Shown here: in pieces, positions 41,157 through 49,919 of the stretch | Layout of the letters: each line of letters begins with the position of its first letter | Position numbering within the stretch: position 1 is the first letter of the stretch | Assembly: GCF_030812315.1 (NCBI RefSeq) | Contig: NZ_JAUSSM010000014.1 | Coordinates: 1 to 64,000 of the forward strand | DNA from: Arthrobacter oryzae | GTDB taxonomy: Bacteria > Actinomycetota > Actinomycetes > Actinomycetales > Micrococcaceae | Length of the DNA stretch: 64,000 nucleotides | Reading direction: 5' to 3' | Position numbers and translations under genes: made by a program | Notes under the pieces: model-generated | What the model saw: the letters and a program-made list of their open reading frames with translations, nothing else | Databases searched by the model: none | What the model was told of the DNA's origin: nothing

Positions 41157-43997
41157 CTATCCCGTGTTGCGGAGGCCTGCGGCTACGCCGTTGACGGTGA
41201 TAAGCATGGCCCGCTGGAGGCGCTCGCTGATCTCCGAGTTGGAAACGCCTTCGCCCTCGGCGCGGATGCGGCGCATGAGTTCCACCTGCAGGTAGCTGAT
41301 GGGGTCGAGGTACTGGTCGCGGATCTCCAGGGACCGCTTCAGCGTCGGCTGCGCATCGAGGAGCACGTGCTCGCCGGTCAGGTTCTGGATCTCTGCGACG
41401 GTGAGATCGTATTCCTCCCGAATGGCCCGGAACAGGTGGTGCAGTTCCTCGGGAACAAGCGTGGAGACGTAGTAACCGGCGATGTCCATGTCCGTCTTGG
41501 CCAGCGTCATTTCCACGTTGGACACCACGGATCGGAAGAAGTGCCAGCGGTCCATCATTTCCACGAGCTGTGCCGTGTTGCCGGCTTCCCGCGCGGCTTT
41601 CAGGCCCGAGCCAACGCCGAACCAGCCTGGCACGATCTGCCGCGACTGGGTCCAGCCGAAGACCCACGGGATGGCGCGCAGGCCGCCGAGCCCTGCCCCG
41701 GAGTCCGGGCGCTTGGACGGACGCGAGCCAATGTTGAGGGATCCAAGCTGTTCCACCGGGGTGGATGCCAGGAAGTACGCCGGCAGGTCCGGATCATCGA
41801 TCAGCGAGCGGTACCGGGCGAAGGCGGCGTCGGAGATGGTCTCCATGACATGGCCGTAGCGCTCGCGCTCGTCCTCGGATGTGCGCGGGGCGCGGTGGAG
41901 GGCCGAACCCTGCATCACGGCCGCCAGCGAAAGCTCGAGGTTTTCGCGTGCCAGCTCCGGCAGCGAATACTTGTCCGAGATGACTTCACCCTGCTCGGTG
42001 AACTTGATTTCGCCTTCGAGGACACCGTTGGGCTGGGCCATGATGGCATCGTAGGTGGGTCCGCCGCCGCGGCCCACGGAACCGCCGCGGCCGTGGAAGA
42101 GCCGCACCCGGACGCCGTGCTTGGCCGCGATGTCCCGCAGCTTCCGCTGAGTCTTGTGGATTTCCCACTGGCTGGTCATCACGCCGGATTCCTTGTTGGA
42201 GTCCGAGTAACCGAGCATGATTTCCTGGACGTCGCCGCGCAGCCGGACCAGCTCCCGGTAGGACGGATCGGACAGCAGCTGGTCGACGATCTCGGCGGAC
42301 GCCCGCAGCTCCTCCACCGTTTCCAGTAGCGGTGCGAAGCCGATCTTGGCATACGGCGCTTCGCCGAAGAGGCTGATGAGGCCAGCCTCGCGGGCCAGTA
42401 CTGCGGCGGCCAGGACGTCGTCGGCACCGCGGGTCATCGAGATGATGTACGTCTCGATGACATCCGGGCCGTAGGTCTTCAGGGCGCGGCGGATCTCACG
42501 GAAGACGTCGTACGTGCCGTCAGCGACGCCGTCGAGCTTGATCGGGTGGCCGGACAGCGGACGGCGGGAGCCCAGCTCAGCACCCAGCACCTCAAGGCGC
42601 TCGGCGCGGCTGAGTTCGGAATACTGCACGCCCGGGCCGCCGAGGCGGTCCATCAGCTGGCCGACGGCGTCGTGGTGGTGGTCGGCGTGTTCGCGGATGT
42701 CCAGGGTGGCGAGGTGCAGGCCGAAGGAGGCGATGGCACGGCGCACGCGGGCCAGCGCCCCGTCGGCTGCAAGCCCGGCATGGTGGTTGCGCAGGGACGT
42801 CTCCAGCAGGCCAAGCTCGGCGAGGAGCCCGGCCGTGGACGTGTAGTCGCGGCCCGGCTCGTGGGACGAACCCGCTCCCACGCGCTTGGCCGTGTTGAGG
42901 AGTTTGGCCTTGATGCACGTGAGCTTGAGCCGGTAGGGCTCCTGGGCGTTGAGTTCCAGCACCCGGCGGTCCAGGCCCGGCAGGTTCTTAAGGTCCGCGT
43001 CGATCGAGTCCAGCAGTTCCTGGTCCGCCCCGGCCAGCGCCGTGGAGTTGGAAAGGATGGAGATGAGCTCGTCGATCATCACGATGCTGATGCGGACGGC
43101 ATGCTGGTTCTGGATCTGCAGGATCTCGCGGGTGACGCCTGCGGTGACGTTCGGGTTGCCGTCGCGGTCACCGCCGATCCAGGAACCGAACCGGATGGGG
43201 GCCTTCTGCGACGGCAGCGAGACGCCGTGTTCGCCCAGCAGCTCGGACAGGTCCGACAGCATTTCGGGCATGGCATCGGTAAGGATGCTGTTGAGGTAGT
43301 AAATGGCGTTGCGGGCCTCATCGACCGGGGTGGGGCGGACCTGGCGAAGCTCATCGGTCTGCCACATCTGGTCGATCACCTCCGCGAGCTGACGGTCCTG
43401 GCGGCGGCGGGCCGAGGTTCCTTCCTCGGTGGAGACCGCCAGCACATCAGAAAGCCGGCGGATCTTGTCCAGCACCGAGCGGCGCGAGGCCTCCGTGGGG
43501 TGCGCCGTAAAAATGGGGCGGACATCCAGTTCGTTGACCACTTGCTGAAGCACGGCCGGCCCGGCCTGGCCGGAAATCTCCTCCACGGCCTTGGCCAGCC
43601 AGCCGTCCTTTTCCTGCCGGGTCCGCAGCCCGCGGACCCGGTGGACCTGCTCAGCGGCGTTGGCCAGGTGGAAGTAGAACGCAAACGCGCGGACCAGATC
43701 GGTGGCCTGGTCAATCGGCAGGGAGCCGAGGAGTTCGCGGACCTGGGCCACCACGTCGTGTGAGCTCCAGGGGCCGGTGGCATCCGCGCCGCCGCGGGCA
43801 GCTTCCTTGGATTCCTTGGTCAGCAGGCGGACCTGCTCCACGAGGTCAAGGAGTTCGGGGCCGTGCTGGCGGACCAGCGATTCGCCCAGCAGGGTGGAGA
43901 CGCGCCGGACATCCGCCCGGAGTTCGGACGCAAGGTCGGTGCTGGCGAGGTCTGCGCCCGCTAGATGTGTGCCTGGATTTACTGCAGTGTCAGCCAT
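41157..43997 (-). CDS. ppc: Phosphoenolpyruvate carboxylase
   Basis: A 946-residue anaplerotic enzyme making oxaloacetate from PEP and bicarbonate. Catalytic His166 is in FTAHPTEA; GYSDSNKESG carries the second signature Lys and FHGRGGSVGRGGGP the essential Arg/Gly loop; the conserved C-terminus RNTG is intact. ATG 43997 gives the expected length; an extension to 44036 lacks support. The ribosome binding site is weak (GAAAG). Confidence 0.97.
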   Translation of the reverse strand: MADTAVNPGTHLAGADLASTDLASELRADVRRVSTLLGESLVRQHGPELLDLVEQVRLLTKESKEAARGGADATGPWSSHDVVAQVRELLGSLPIDQATDLVRAFAFYFHLANAAEQVHRVRGLRTRQEKDGWLAKAVEEISGQAGPAVLQQVVNELDVRPIFTAHPTEASRRSVLDKIRRLSDVLAVSTEEGTSARRRQDRQLAEVIDQMWQTDELRQVRPTPVDEARNAIYYLNSILTDAMPEMLSDLSELLGEHGVSLPSQKAPIRFGSWIGGDRDGNPNVTAGVTREILQIQNQHAVRISIVMIDELISILSNSTALAGADQELLDSIDADLKNLPGLDRRVLELNAQEPYRLKLTCIKAKLLNTAKRVGAGSSHEPGRDYTSTAGLLAELGLLETSLRNHHAGLAADGALARVRRAIASFGLHLATLDIREHADHHHDAVGQLMDRLGGPGVQYSELSRAERLEVLGAELGSRRPLSGHPIKLDGVADGTYDVFREIRRALKTYGPDVIETYIISMTRGADDVLAAAVLAREAGLISLFGEAPYAKIGFAPLLETVEELRASAEIVDQLLSDPSYRELVRLRGDVQEIMLGYSDSNKESGVMTSQWEIHKTQRKLRDIAAKHGVRVRLFHGRGGSVGRGGGPTYDAIMAQPNGVLEGEIKFTEQGEVISDKYSLPELARENLELSLAAVMQGSALHRAPRTSEDERERYGHVMETISDAAFARYRSLIDDPDLPAYFLASTPVEQLGSLNIGSRPSKRPDSGAGLGGLRAIPWVFGWTQSRQIVPGWFGVGSGLKAAREAGNTAQLVEMMDRWHFFRSVVSNVEMTLAKTDMDIAGYYVSTLVPEELHHLFRAIREEYDLTVAEIQNLTGEHVLLDAQPTLKRSLEIRDQYLDPISYLQVELMRRIRAEGEGVSNSEISERLQRAMLITVNGVAAGLRNTG

Positions 43998-44112
43998 GGA
44001 AACTATCTTTCGAGGGTTCGGACTTGGCTCGTACACTGCGCTGGATACTGTGAGCCGGGTTACTTGTTCCTATGGGATATTACCCGGCCCAGTTCCGGCG
44101 TGGGAATCCGTC

Positions 44113-44478
44113 TCAGATAGTGTCCGTGCGCTTGACGTCCGCTGCGGCCCCTGTTTTAGTGCGCCCGGCAGCCGGAATTCCGGGCACAACGGGCGTGCGG
44201 CCGGCCGCACGGATGGTGATCTTTCCGGTGTGCGCCTCGTTGTGGTCGGGGCCCTTGCCGGACTGGGTGGACTCGTGCCGCCGCTGCTTCAGTTCTTCCC
44301 GGGCCGCCGCCTCCTCACGGGTGGGGGCGCCGGTTGCGGGGTCGATCATGCCCAGCGCGCTCCCCAGCGTCCCCGTGGCACCCTTGGGGTTCCCGCCGCG
44401 CTTCAGGACGGACATGCCTGCCAGCGTGAACCCGGCTATGAGCGCGAGACAGGCCAACACGGTGAGCAATGCATCCAT
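44113..44478 (-). CDS. Small membrane-anchored protein of unknown function
   Basis: A 121-residue protein. MDALLTVLACLALIAGFTLAG is a single N-terminal helix, followed by KRGGNPKGATGTLGSALGMID and a polar helix rich in Glu/Arg/Lys (REEAAAREELKQRRHES). The family is unrecognised. It begins 15 nt after the true end of the reductase gene, consistent with one transcription unit. Confidence 0.6.
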   Translation of the reverse strand: MDALLTVLACLALIAGFTLAGMSVLKRGGNPKGATGTLGSALGMIDPATGAPTREEAAAREELKQRRHESTQSGKGPDHNEAHTGKITIRAAGRTPVVPGIPAAGRTKTGAAADVKRTDTI

Positions 44479-44493
44479 GCCCCTGCCGCCGTC

Positions 44494-45172
44494 TCAGCGG
44501 ACGATCTTGAAATTGAAGTCGGGCGTTCCCAGGACACCCCACAGCCGAATCCAGACCGGCAGCATCATTTCCGGTCCGGGCTGTGGCGATGTCGCCGAGG
44601 TCAATGATGTCCTGGTGGCCGAGGCTCCGCAGCAGGGATGTCACGGCGTTTTTGGCGTCGGCGTCATTGCCCGAGACGAACACTGAGTGCTCTCCCCCGG
44701 CCACACGGCCGGGATTGACCATCAGCCCCGCATTCATCGTGTTGAGCGTCTTCACCACCTTGGCTTCCGGGAAGGCACGCTGGATCTGCTCGCCGAGGCT
44801 GTCCGTGTTGACCGGATTCAGCGACGGCGGGAAGCCCTGCGACGGATCGAGCGGATTGGCGACGTCCATCAGGATCTTGCCTGACAGGTTCCGAGTGCCC
44901 GCCGCCGCCAGCGCGTCGAGGGAGCCCAGGCCGTTGGTCAGGTTGACCACCAGCTCGGCTGCCGCGGCGGCCTCGGCATAGGCAGCGAGCGCCACGTCGA
45001 CGTGCTGGGCACGCCACTGTGCAAACGGCGGGGTTCCCATGGCGTCAGGTTCCTGCCGGGCAAGCGTAGCCTTGGGGTCCCGGGTCCCGATCACCACTTC
45101 GTGCCCCAGCTTCACCAGGGCCGCCGCAACCGTTCGGCCAGCAACTCCGGTGCCGAAGACAGCTATTTTCAT
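44494..45172 (-). pseudogene. NADP/F420-dependent reductase-like gene with frameshift
   Basis: ATG 45172 (GGAAG upstream) starts MKIAVFGTGVAGRTVAAALVKLG, a Rossmann GxGxxG, followed by HEVVIGTRDPKATLA, KILMDVANPLDPSQGFPP and VKTLNTMNAGLMVNP, the layout of the F420H2:NADP oxidoreductase/YMR226-like reductase group. Around 44570-44578 the frame is lost: the family C-terminus MMLPVWIRLWGVLGTP...FNFKIVR is encoded in another frame ending TGA 44494-44496. Restoring two G residues in the CGG-ACC stretch gives ARGPEMMLP, as expected for the family. Either a real mutation or a G-run sequencing error. Confidence 0.75.
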
Positions 45173-45199
45173 GGCGATCACTTCCGTAGTCCGCTGGGT

Positions 45200-45213
45200 A
45201 GACAACTCTGTCT
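45200..45213. promoter_or_regulatory. AGACA-N4-TGTCT palindrome in divergent promoter region
   Basis: A perfect 5-bp-arm palindrome (45200-45213) sits 28 nt before the reductase-like gene, in the 195-bp region shared with the divergent DUF1684 gene. A possible regulator site. Confidence 0.35.
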
Positions 45214-45367
45214 CGCGCGTTCGCCTGGAACGTGTTTGACGCTACCAGCTGGGCTGACGGGCGGCAATGGACCCCGGAGTCAGCAGGCACGGTGCGGAAC
45301 TGAGCGGAATGTTGCGGGACGGCATGCGGTTGTACGGTGGGCCGTAAGCCATCGCCCTGGAGGACCC

Positions 45368-46204
45368 ATGAACACTGCCCCTGACGCCCAGCTGGACCGC
45401 TGGTACCGCTTCCGCACCAACCGCAACAAGGCGCTGGCCGGCGATTACGGCTGGCTGACACTCACGTCGTTCCAGTGGCTGGAAAGCCAGCCTGCCGGCG
45501 TCGACCTCGTCCCGGGGCTCTGGTCAACAGACGGCACGACGGCGTTCCTCACCGCCGGGGCGGCGGACGGGCTGACGCTGGTGGACACCGGCGAAGCGGT
45601 GGACGGCACCATCTCGGCTGCGCTGGCGAACGAGGAGTCGCTGATGTGGGTCCGGTTCGGCGGCGACGACGGGAAGCAGGTGGTGGTGGAACTGGCCATG
45701 CGGGCGGACAAGTACGCCATCCGCACCCGGGATTCGCAGTCGCCGGTATTCACGGAGTTCGACGGCGTGCCCACCTTCGAATACCGCCCCGACCTGGTGG
45801 TTGAGGCGAGCTTCCGCCCCTATCCGGAGCCGGTGGACGTTCCCATCGGAACCGCGAACCCGCTGGTGGACGGCGTGCACCGCTCCGTGGGCGAACTGGT
45901 GTTCCGGCTGCCCGGCAAGGACCACGAGTTCCATCTGCAGGCGGAGGAGGAGAAGCTCGGGGCCCTCACGGTCACGTTCCACGACGAAACCAACGGTGAT
46001 TCCACGGACGAGTGGCGGAAGGTGTCGACGGCCCGTCCCCGCGTCGACCCATCAGGAAACGCGACCGTGGTCCTGGACTTCAACCGCGCCATCAACTACC
46101 CGAGCGCCTTCACGCCCTACGGGACCTGCCCCATGCCCGTGAGGAACAACAGCCTGGACTACCGGATCGAGGCCGGCGAGAAGGACCCGATGATCGCCGA
46201 CTGA
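45368..46204 (+). CDS. DUF1684-family protein
   Basis: A 278-residue cytosolic protein. RFRTNRNKALAGDYGWLTLTSFQWLE and the C-terminal VVLDFNRAINYPSAFTPYGTCPMPVRNNSLDYRIEAGE are hallmarks of DUF1684, a beta-rich family of unknown activity. GGAGGA at 45359-45364 gives a clear start. An open frame extending back to 45002 lies opposite the reductase-like gene and is spurious. Confidence 0.92.
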   Translation: MNTAPDAQLDRWYRFRTNRNKALAGDYGWLTLTSFQWLESQPAGVDLVPGLWSTDGTTAFLTAGAADGLTLVDTGEAVDGTISAALANEESLMWVRFGGDDGKQVVVELAMRADKYAIRTRDSQSPVFTEFDGVPTFEYRPDLVVEASFRPYPEPVDVPIGTANPLVDGVHRSVGELVFRLPGKDHEFHLQAEEEKLGALTVTFHDETNGDSTDEWRKVSTARPRVDPSGNATVVLDFNRAINYPSAFTPYGTCPMPVRNNSLDYRIEAGEKDPMIAD

Positions 46205-46214
46205 GCCCACACTA

Positions 46215-46271
46215 AGCGCGAACGGACACTTGAGGCCCACCCCTGAGGGGCCTCAAGTGTCCGTTCGCGCT
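46215..46271. repeat. Perfect 24-bp inverted repeat between convergent genes
   Basis: Arms 46215-46238 and 46248-46271 are exactly complementary (left arm begins AGCGCGAACGGACAC) with a 9-nt loop. Further GTTCGCGCT/C copies follow at 46276-46284 and 46305-46313. It probably acts as a bidirectional terminator between the DUF1684 gene and the acyl-CoA dehydrogenase gene, and is one of the long intergenic stem-loops in the window. Confidence 0.85.
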
Positions 46272-46319
46272 GGTGGTTCGCGCTGGAAGCCAGCGCAGCG
46301 GAAGGTTCGCGCCGGCGCC

Positions 46320-47588
46320 TTAGACGATCGCGGATACCCCGGTGACGGCGCGGCCGACGATAAGGGTGTTGATCTCGAACGAGCCTTCATAGGTGTAGAT
46401 GGCCTCGGCATCGGCGAAGATCTTGGCCATCCGGTAATCCGTCACGATCCCGTTGCCGCCCAGGATGGACCGTCCCATCGCCACGGTTTCGCGCATCCGG
46501 GCACTCGTGTACGACTTCGCCAGCGCCACCTGCGCCATATCCGCCGTTCCGTCCTGCTGCAGCTGGGCGATCCGGACCATCATCCCCATGCTCGCCACAG
46601 CGTTGCCGAGCATGGTGACCAGCTGCTGCTGGATGAGCTGGAATTTGGCCAGCGGACGCCCGAACTGCTGACGTTCGACGGCGTGCTGCCGGGCGACGTC
46701 GAACGCCGCCAGCTGCTGCCCCACCGCCTGCCACGCCACCATGATCCGGGATCCGCGAAGCAGTTCGTTGGTGTCCTCGAAGCTCCCGATGCCGGCGAAA
46801 CGGTCAGCCTCGGCCACCCGCACATCCCGGAAAACGATGTCCGCATTCTGCACCGTGCGCAGGGCAATCTTGTGTTCGATGCGGCTCCGGCTGACGCCGG
46901 GGAGGGCCGCGTCCACGATGAACCCCCGGATGGCGCCGTCAGCTTCGTCCCGCGCCCAAACGAGCATGTAGTCGCAGAACGTCCCGTTGCCGATCCAGCG
47001 TTTGGCTCCGTTGAGGACCCAGTAGTCACCGCCGTCGTCGGCAGCTCCGGATGAACGCGAAACCCGGCGTGCCCGCGTTTCCATCCCGCCGGCCACGTCG
47101 GAACCGTGTTCCGGTTCGGTCAGGGCGAAGGCGCCGGTGGTGCGGAGGCTTGCGGCGTCGTCGAGCAGGCGCGCCTTCTGCTCCTCGGAGCCGAACCCGT
47201 ACAGCGACTCCACGAAGAGGTCGTGGTGCACCAGGAAGAAGGTGGCGATGGAGGTGTCCACCCGTGTCATCTCGGCAATGACCAGGCCGGCGAACAGGTG
47301 GCTGTAACCCCGCTGGGCGGGGGCGCTGAGTTCGAGGGCGGCCAGCTTGGGCAGGATGTGGGCGGGAAACTCGGCGTTGTTCCACCACTCGGTGGCGAAC
47401 GGCGCGATTTCGGCGGACAGGAATTCCCGAAGCTCCTCAAGCTTCCGCTGTTCCCGTTCGCTGAGCAGCGACTCGAATCCGAAAAAATCCGCCGTGGGCA
47501 GTGAATCCACCTCGCTGGCAGCCGCGTGCTGCCCGGGGGCCGGGGCGTGCGGCCCAGGGGCCGGGGCGGGGGCCGGGTACGGCATCAT
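46320..47588 (-). CDS. Acyl-CoA dehydrogenase
   Basis: A 422-residue FAD flavoenzyme forming a trans-2 double bond in an acyl-CoA. FALTEPEHGSDVAGG and WVLNGAKRWIGNGTFCD bind FAD and substrate, RQQFGRPLAKFQLIQQQL is in the C-terminal domain, and YEGSFEINTLIVGRAVTG holds catalytic Glu401 as in glutaryl- and isovaleryl-type enzymes. A Pro/Ala-rich N-terminal ~25 residues is unusual. Its start overlaps the SDR stop by 4 nt, so they are coupled. Confidence 0.92.
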   Translation of the reverse strand: MMPYPAPAPAPGPHAPAPGQHAAASEVDSLPTADFFGFESLLSEREQRKLEELREFLSAEIAPFATEWWNNAEFPAHILPKLAALELSAPAQRGYSHLFAGLVIAEMTRVDTSIATFFLVHHDLFVESLYGFGSEEQKARLLDDAASLRTTGAFALTEPEHGSDVAGGMETRARRVSRSSGAADDGGDYWVLNGAKRWIGNGTFCDYMLVWARDEADGAIRGFIVDAALPGVSRSRIEHKIALRTVQNADIVFRDVRVAEADRFAGIGSFEDTNELLRGSRIMVAWQAVGQQLAAFDVARQHAVERQQFGRPLAKFQLIQQQLVTMLGNAVASMGMMVRIAQLQQDGTADMAQVALAKSYTSARMRETVAMGRSILGGNGIVTDYRMAKIFADAEAIYTYEGSFEINTLIVGRAVTGVSAIV

Positions 47589-48430
47589 TTCGGCCCCATC
47601 CGGATGGCGCCGTCAAGCCGGATGGTCTCGCCGTTGAGCATGGCGTTGTCCACTATGTGCGCGGCCAGGCTGGCGTATTCGGCAGGCCGGCCCAGCCGGG
47701 AGGGGTGCGGGACCTGATTCCCCAAAGAGTCCTGGGCCTCCTGCGGCAACCCGGCCATCATGGGCGTTTCGAAGATGCCCGGCGCGATGGTGACCACGCG
47801 GATCAGGGAACGGGCCAGTTCGCGGGCGATCGGCAGGGTCATGGCCGCCACGGCACCCTTGGATGCGGCGTAGGCGGGCTGGCCGATCTGGCCGTCGAAC
47901 GCGGCGACGGAGGCGGTGTTGATGATGACGCCGCGCTCCGGTCCCCCGAGTTCGGTCACTGCAGGTTCGGTGGCGGCCATGGCCTCAGCGGCGAGCCGGA
48001 TCACGTTGAAGGTGCCCACGAGGTTGATCTGGATGACGCGGTTGAAGGTGCCCAGCGGCAGTACGCCCTCGCGGCCCAGGACCTTGCCCGGCGTGGCGAT
48101 GCCCGCGCAGTTCACCACAATGCGCAGCGGCCCCAGGGCAACCGCGGCGTTGACGGCGGCCTGCACCTGCTCCTCGCTGGTCACGTCCGCGGGGACGAAC
48201 ACGGCCTTGTTCCCGGATCCGGTGGCTTCGGTGGACGCGGTGTTGGACGCGGCGGATCCGCCGCCCCCGGCGGGCTGCGCGTTCAGCTCGGCAGCATACG
48301 CGTCGCCCCGGGACGACGGCAGGTCCACCAGCACCACCGAGGCCCCGGCGTCGAACAGGCGCCCGGCCGTTGCGGCGCCCAGCCCGGAGGCCCCGCCCGT
48401 AATCAACGCGACAGTACCCTTGATGTCCAT
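47585..48430 (-). CDS. SDR oxidoreductase, 3-hydroxyacyl-CoA dehydrogenase type
   Basis: A 281-residue short-chain dehydrogenase. TGGASGLGAATAGRLFDAGASVVLVDLP is the NAD-binding fold with Asp favouring NAD(H); YAASKGAVAAMTLPIARELA contains the catalytic Tyr and Lys. The sequence resembles HSD17B10-type 3-hydroxyacyl-CoA dehydrogenases; a Gly/Ala-rich insertion (about 53-72) is extra. Coupling to the acyl-CoA dehydrogenase suggests one beta-oxidation unit. Confidence 0.9.
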   Translation of the reverse strand: MDIKGTVALITGGASGLGAATAGRLFDAGASVVLVDLPSSRGDAYAAELNAQPAGGGGSAASNTASTEATGSGNKAVFVPADVTSEEQVQAAVNAAVALGPLRIVVNCAGIATPGKVLGREGVLPLGTFNRVIQINLVGTFNVIRLAAEAMAATEPAVTELGGPERGVIINTASVAAFDGQIGQPAYAASKGAVAAMTLPIARELARSLIRVVTIAPGIFETPMMAGLPQEAQDSLGNQVPHPSRLGRPAEYASLAAHIVDNAMLNGETIRLDGAIRMGPK

Positions 48431-48470
48431 CCATCCTCCTTGATGTGGAACCGAACTCCGGCGTAACGCT

Positions 48471-48488
48471 AGTTAATGCATGTTAACT
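48471..48488. promoter_or_regulatory. Palindromic operator upstream of the SDR/acyl-CoA dehydrogenase operon
   Basis: AGTTAATGCATGTTAACT: 6-bp perfect arms around TGCATG, 41 nt before the SDR ATG. The AT-rich palindrome in high-GC surroundings is typical of TetR-family sites controlling acyl-CoA catabolism; no regulator gene is adjacent. Confidence 0.6.
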
Positions 48489-48559
48489 GGAATGGGAACA
48501 AACCGCACGCTCGGACAGCAGCCGGCCCTCCCGGCAGGGCACCCGGCTAGGCTGGCACC

Positions 48560-49756
48560 ATGACCTCCCCAGACGTCGCCGCACCCGCAGACTGGTCCGC
48601 CCGCGCCGACGAGGCCGCCCGGTCCGTGACCCGGATGTTCGGGCAGCGGCTGTTCTTCCTTCCGGGAACGCATATCGCGGCCATCGAACGGCCGTCCGGC
48701 CGGCTGAAGAACCTGGTCCGCCCGTGGCACTACTGGTGGCAGGCCCACTACGTGGATTGCCTGGTGGACGCCGGCCGCCGCGAACTCGCACGGGGAGCCA
48801 GGTTCGACGGCGGGAGCCACCCCAGCGCCGGGCAACTGGCCTCGCGGCTGGTCACCGGCATCCGGCTGCGCAATTTCCTGACCGTCGTCAACAACTACTA
48901 CGACGACATGGCCTGGCTCGCACTGTCCACGCTCCGCCTGGAGAAGCTCGCCGAAGCGACGCGCAAGCCGGGCAGTCGCCGGCACGCAAGGATCCGGAAG
49001 AGCCTGACGCTGCAGTTCGATTCGGCCTCCACGGATGACCTGGGCGGCGGCACGTTCTGGAGCACGAAGCGGGACTTCAAGAACACGCCGGCCACGGCAC
49101 CGGTGGCGCTCTACTATGCCCGGACCGGAAACACGGCCAAAGCCCAGGCGCTGGTGGACTGGCTGGGTGCCAAGCTGTTCGACCCCGCCCACGGCATGTA
49201 CCAGGACGGGCTGCGGATCGGCAGCAACGGAGAGGTGGTGCTGGAAGCCGCCATTTACACGTACAACCAGGGCCCGGTCCTTGGTGCACTGCTGGAACTC
49301 GGCGGCCAGCCGAACCTTGAGCGGGCAGCCGGACTAGTGGACGCCGTGGCCCGCCATCTGACGCGCTCTGCCACCCTGGCATCCGGCCGGACGGCCGCGG
49401 TGCTCCGCGGCGACGGAACGGGCGACGGCGGGCTCTTCACCGGGATCCTGGCCCGGTACCTTGCGCTGGCTGCAGTGGACGGACGGCTTTCCCGGCACAC
49501 GCGTGCCACTGCGGCAGCCCTGGTCATCGAAACGGCGCAGGCGCTCTGGGAGGGCCGCCGCGCCGTGGATCGGGCCGAACCGCTGGCGCGCCATGGCGCG
49601 CAGTGGGTGTTTTCGGTGTTCCCCGAGTCGCCGGCGGGCCAGGCGTATCCGGCGGGTGCCGCCGTCGAACTTTCCACGCAACTGCAGGCCTGGATGGTGC
49701 TGGAGGCCGCCGCCACGGTTGGGGATCCAGCACACGGGGAACCTCACTCGAATTAA
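48560..49756 (+). CDS. Glycoside hydrolase family 76 protein
   Basis: A 398-residue (alpha/alpha)6-barrel protein of the GH76 alpha-1,6-mannanase family. The catalytic Asp pair 115-116 is in NNYYDDMAWLALS; GGGTFWSTKRDFKNTPATAPVALYYARTG and YTYNQGPVLGALLELGG are further family blocks. No signal peptide is visible, so it may be cytosolic or the true start differs. TAGGCT (48548-48553) lies 6 nt before the ATG, suggesting a leaderless mRNA. Confidence 0.9.
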   Translation: MTSPDVAAPADWSARADEAARSVTRMFGQRLFFLPGTHIAAIERPSGRLKNLVRPWHYWWQAHYVDCLVDAGRRELARGARFDGGSHPSAGQLASRLVTGIRLRNFLTVVNNYYDDMAWLALSTLRLEKLAEATRKPGSRRHARIRKSLTLQFDSASTDDLGGGTFWSTKRDFKNTPATAPVALYYARTGNTAKAQALVDWLGAKLFDPAHGMYQDGLRIGSNGEVVLEAAIYTYNQGPVLGALLELGGQPNLERAAGLVDAVARHLTRSATLASGRTAAVLRGDGTGDGGLFTGILARYLALAAVDGRLSRHTRATAAALVIETAQALWEGRRAVDRAEPLARHGAQWVFSVFPESPAGQAYPAGAAVELSTQLQAWMVLEAAATVGDPAHGEPHSN

Positions 49757-49811
49757 GTAACGTAAAAGTTCCGTAATCGATGTGATCCTCGTCACTTAAT
49801 GGCCCCGAGTC

Positions 49812-49841
49812 TTGGTTACTTAGGTTTGGCTAACCTACAGT
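49812..49841 (+). promoter_or_regulatory. Iron-regulated promoter with DtxR/IdeR box
   Basis: TTAGGTTTGGCTAACCTAC (49820-49838) matches the DtxR/IdeR consensus TTAGGTTAGSCTAACCTAA at nearly every position. It lies between -35 TTGGTT (49812-49817) and -10 TACAGT (49836-49841), overlapping the latter, so iron-loaded repressor would block transcription of the iron ABC importer genes. Confidence 0.85.
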
Positions 49842-49919
49842 TTTGGCAGCGGGCATCCCCCAAATCCCCCTCGCTGCGGACCACGGTCCATCAGGTTTTC
49901 CCTCAGAAAGAAGCCCCCA

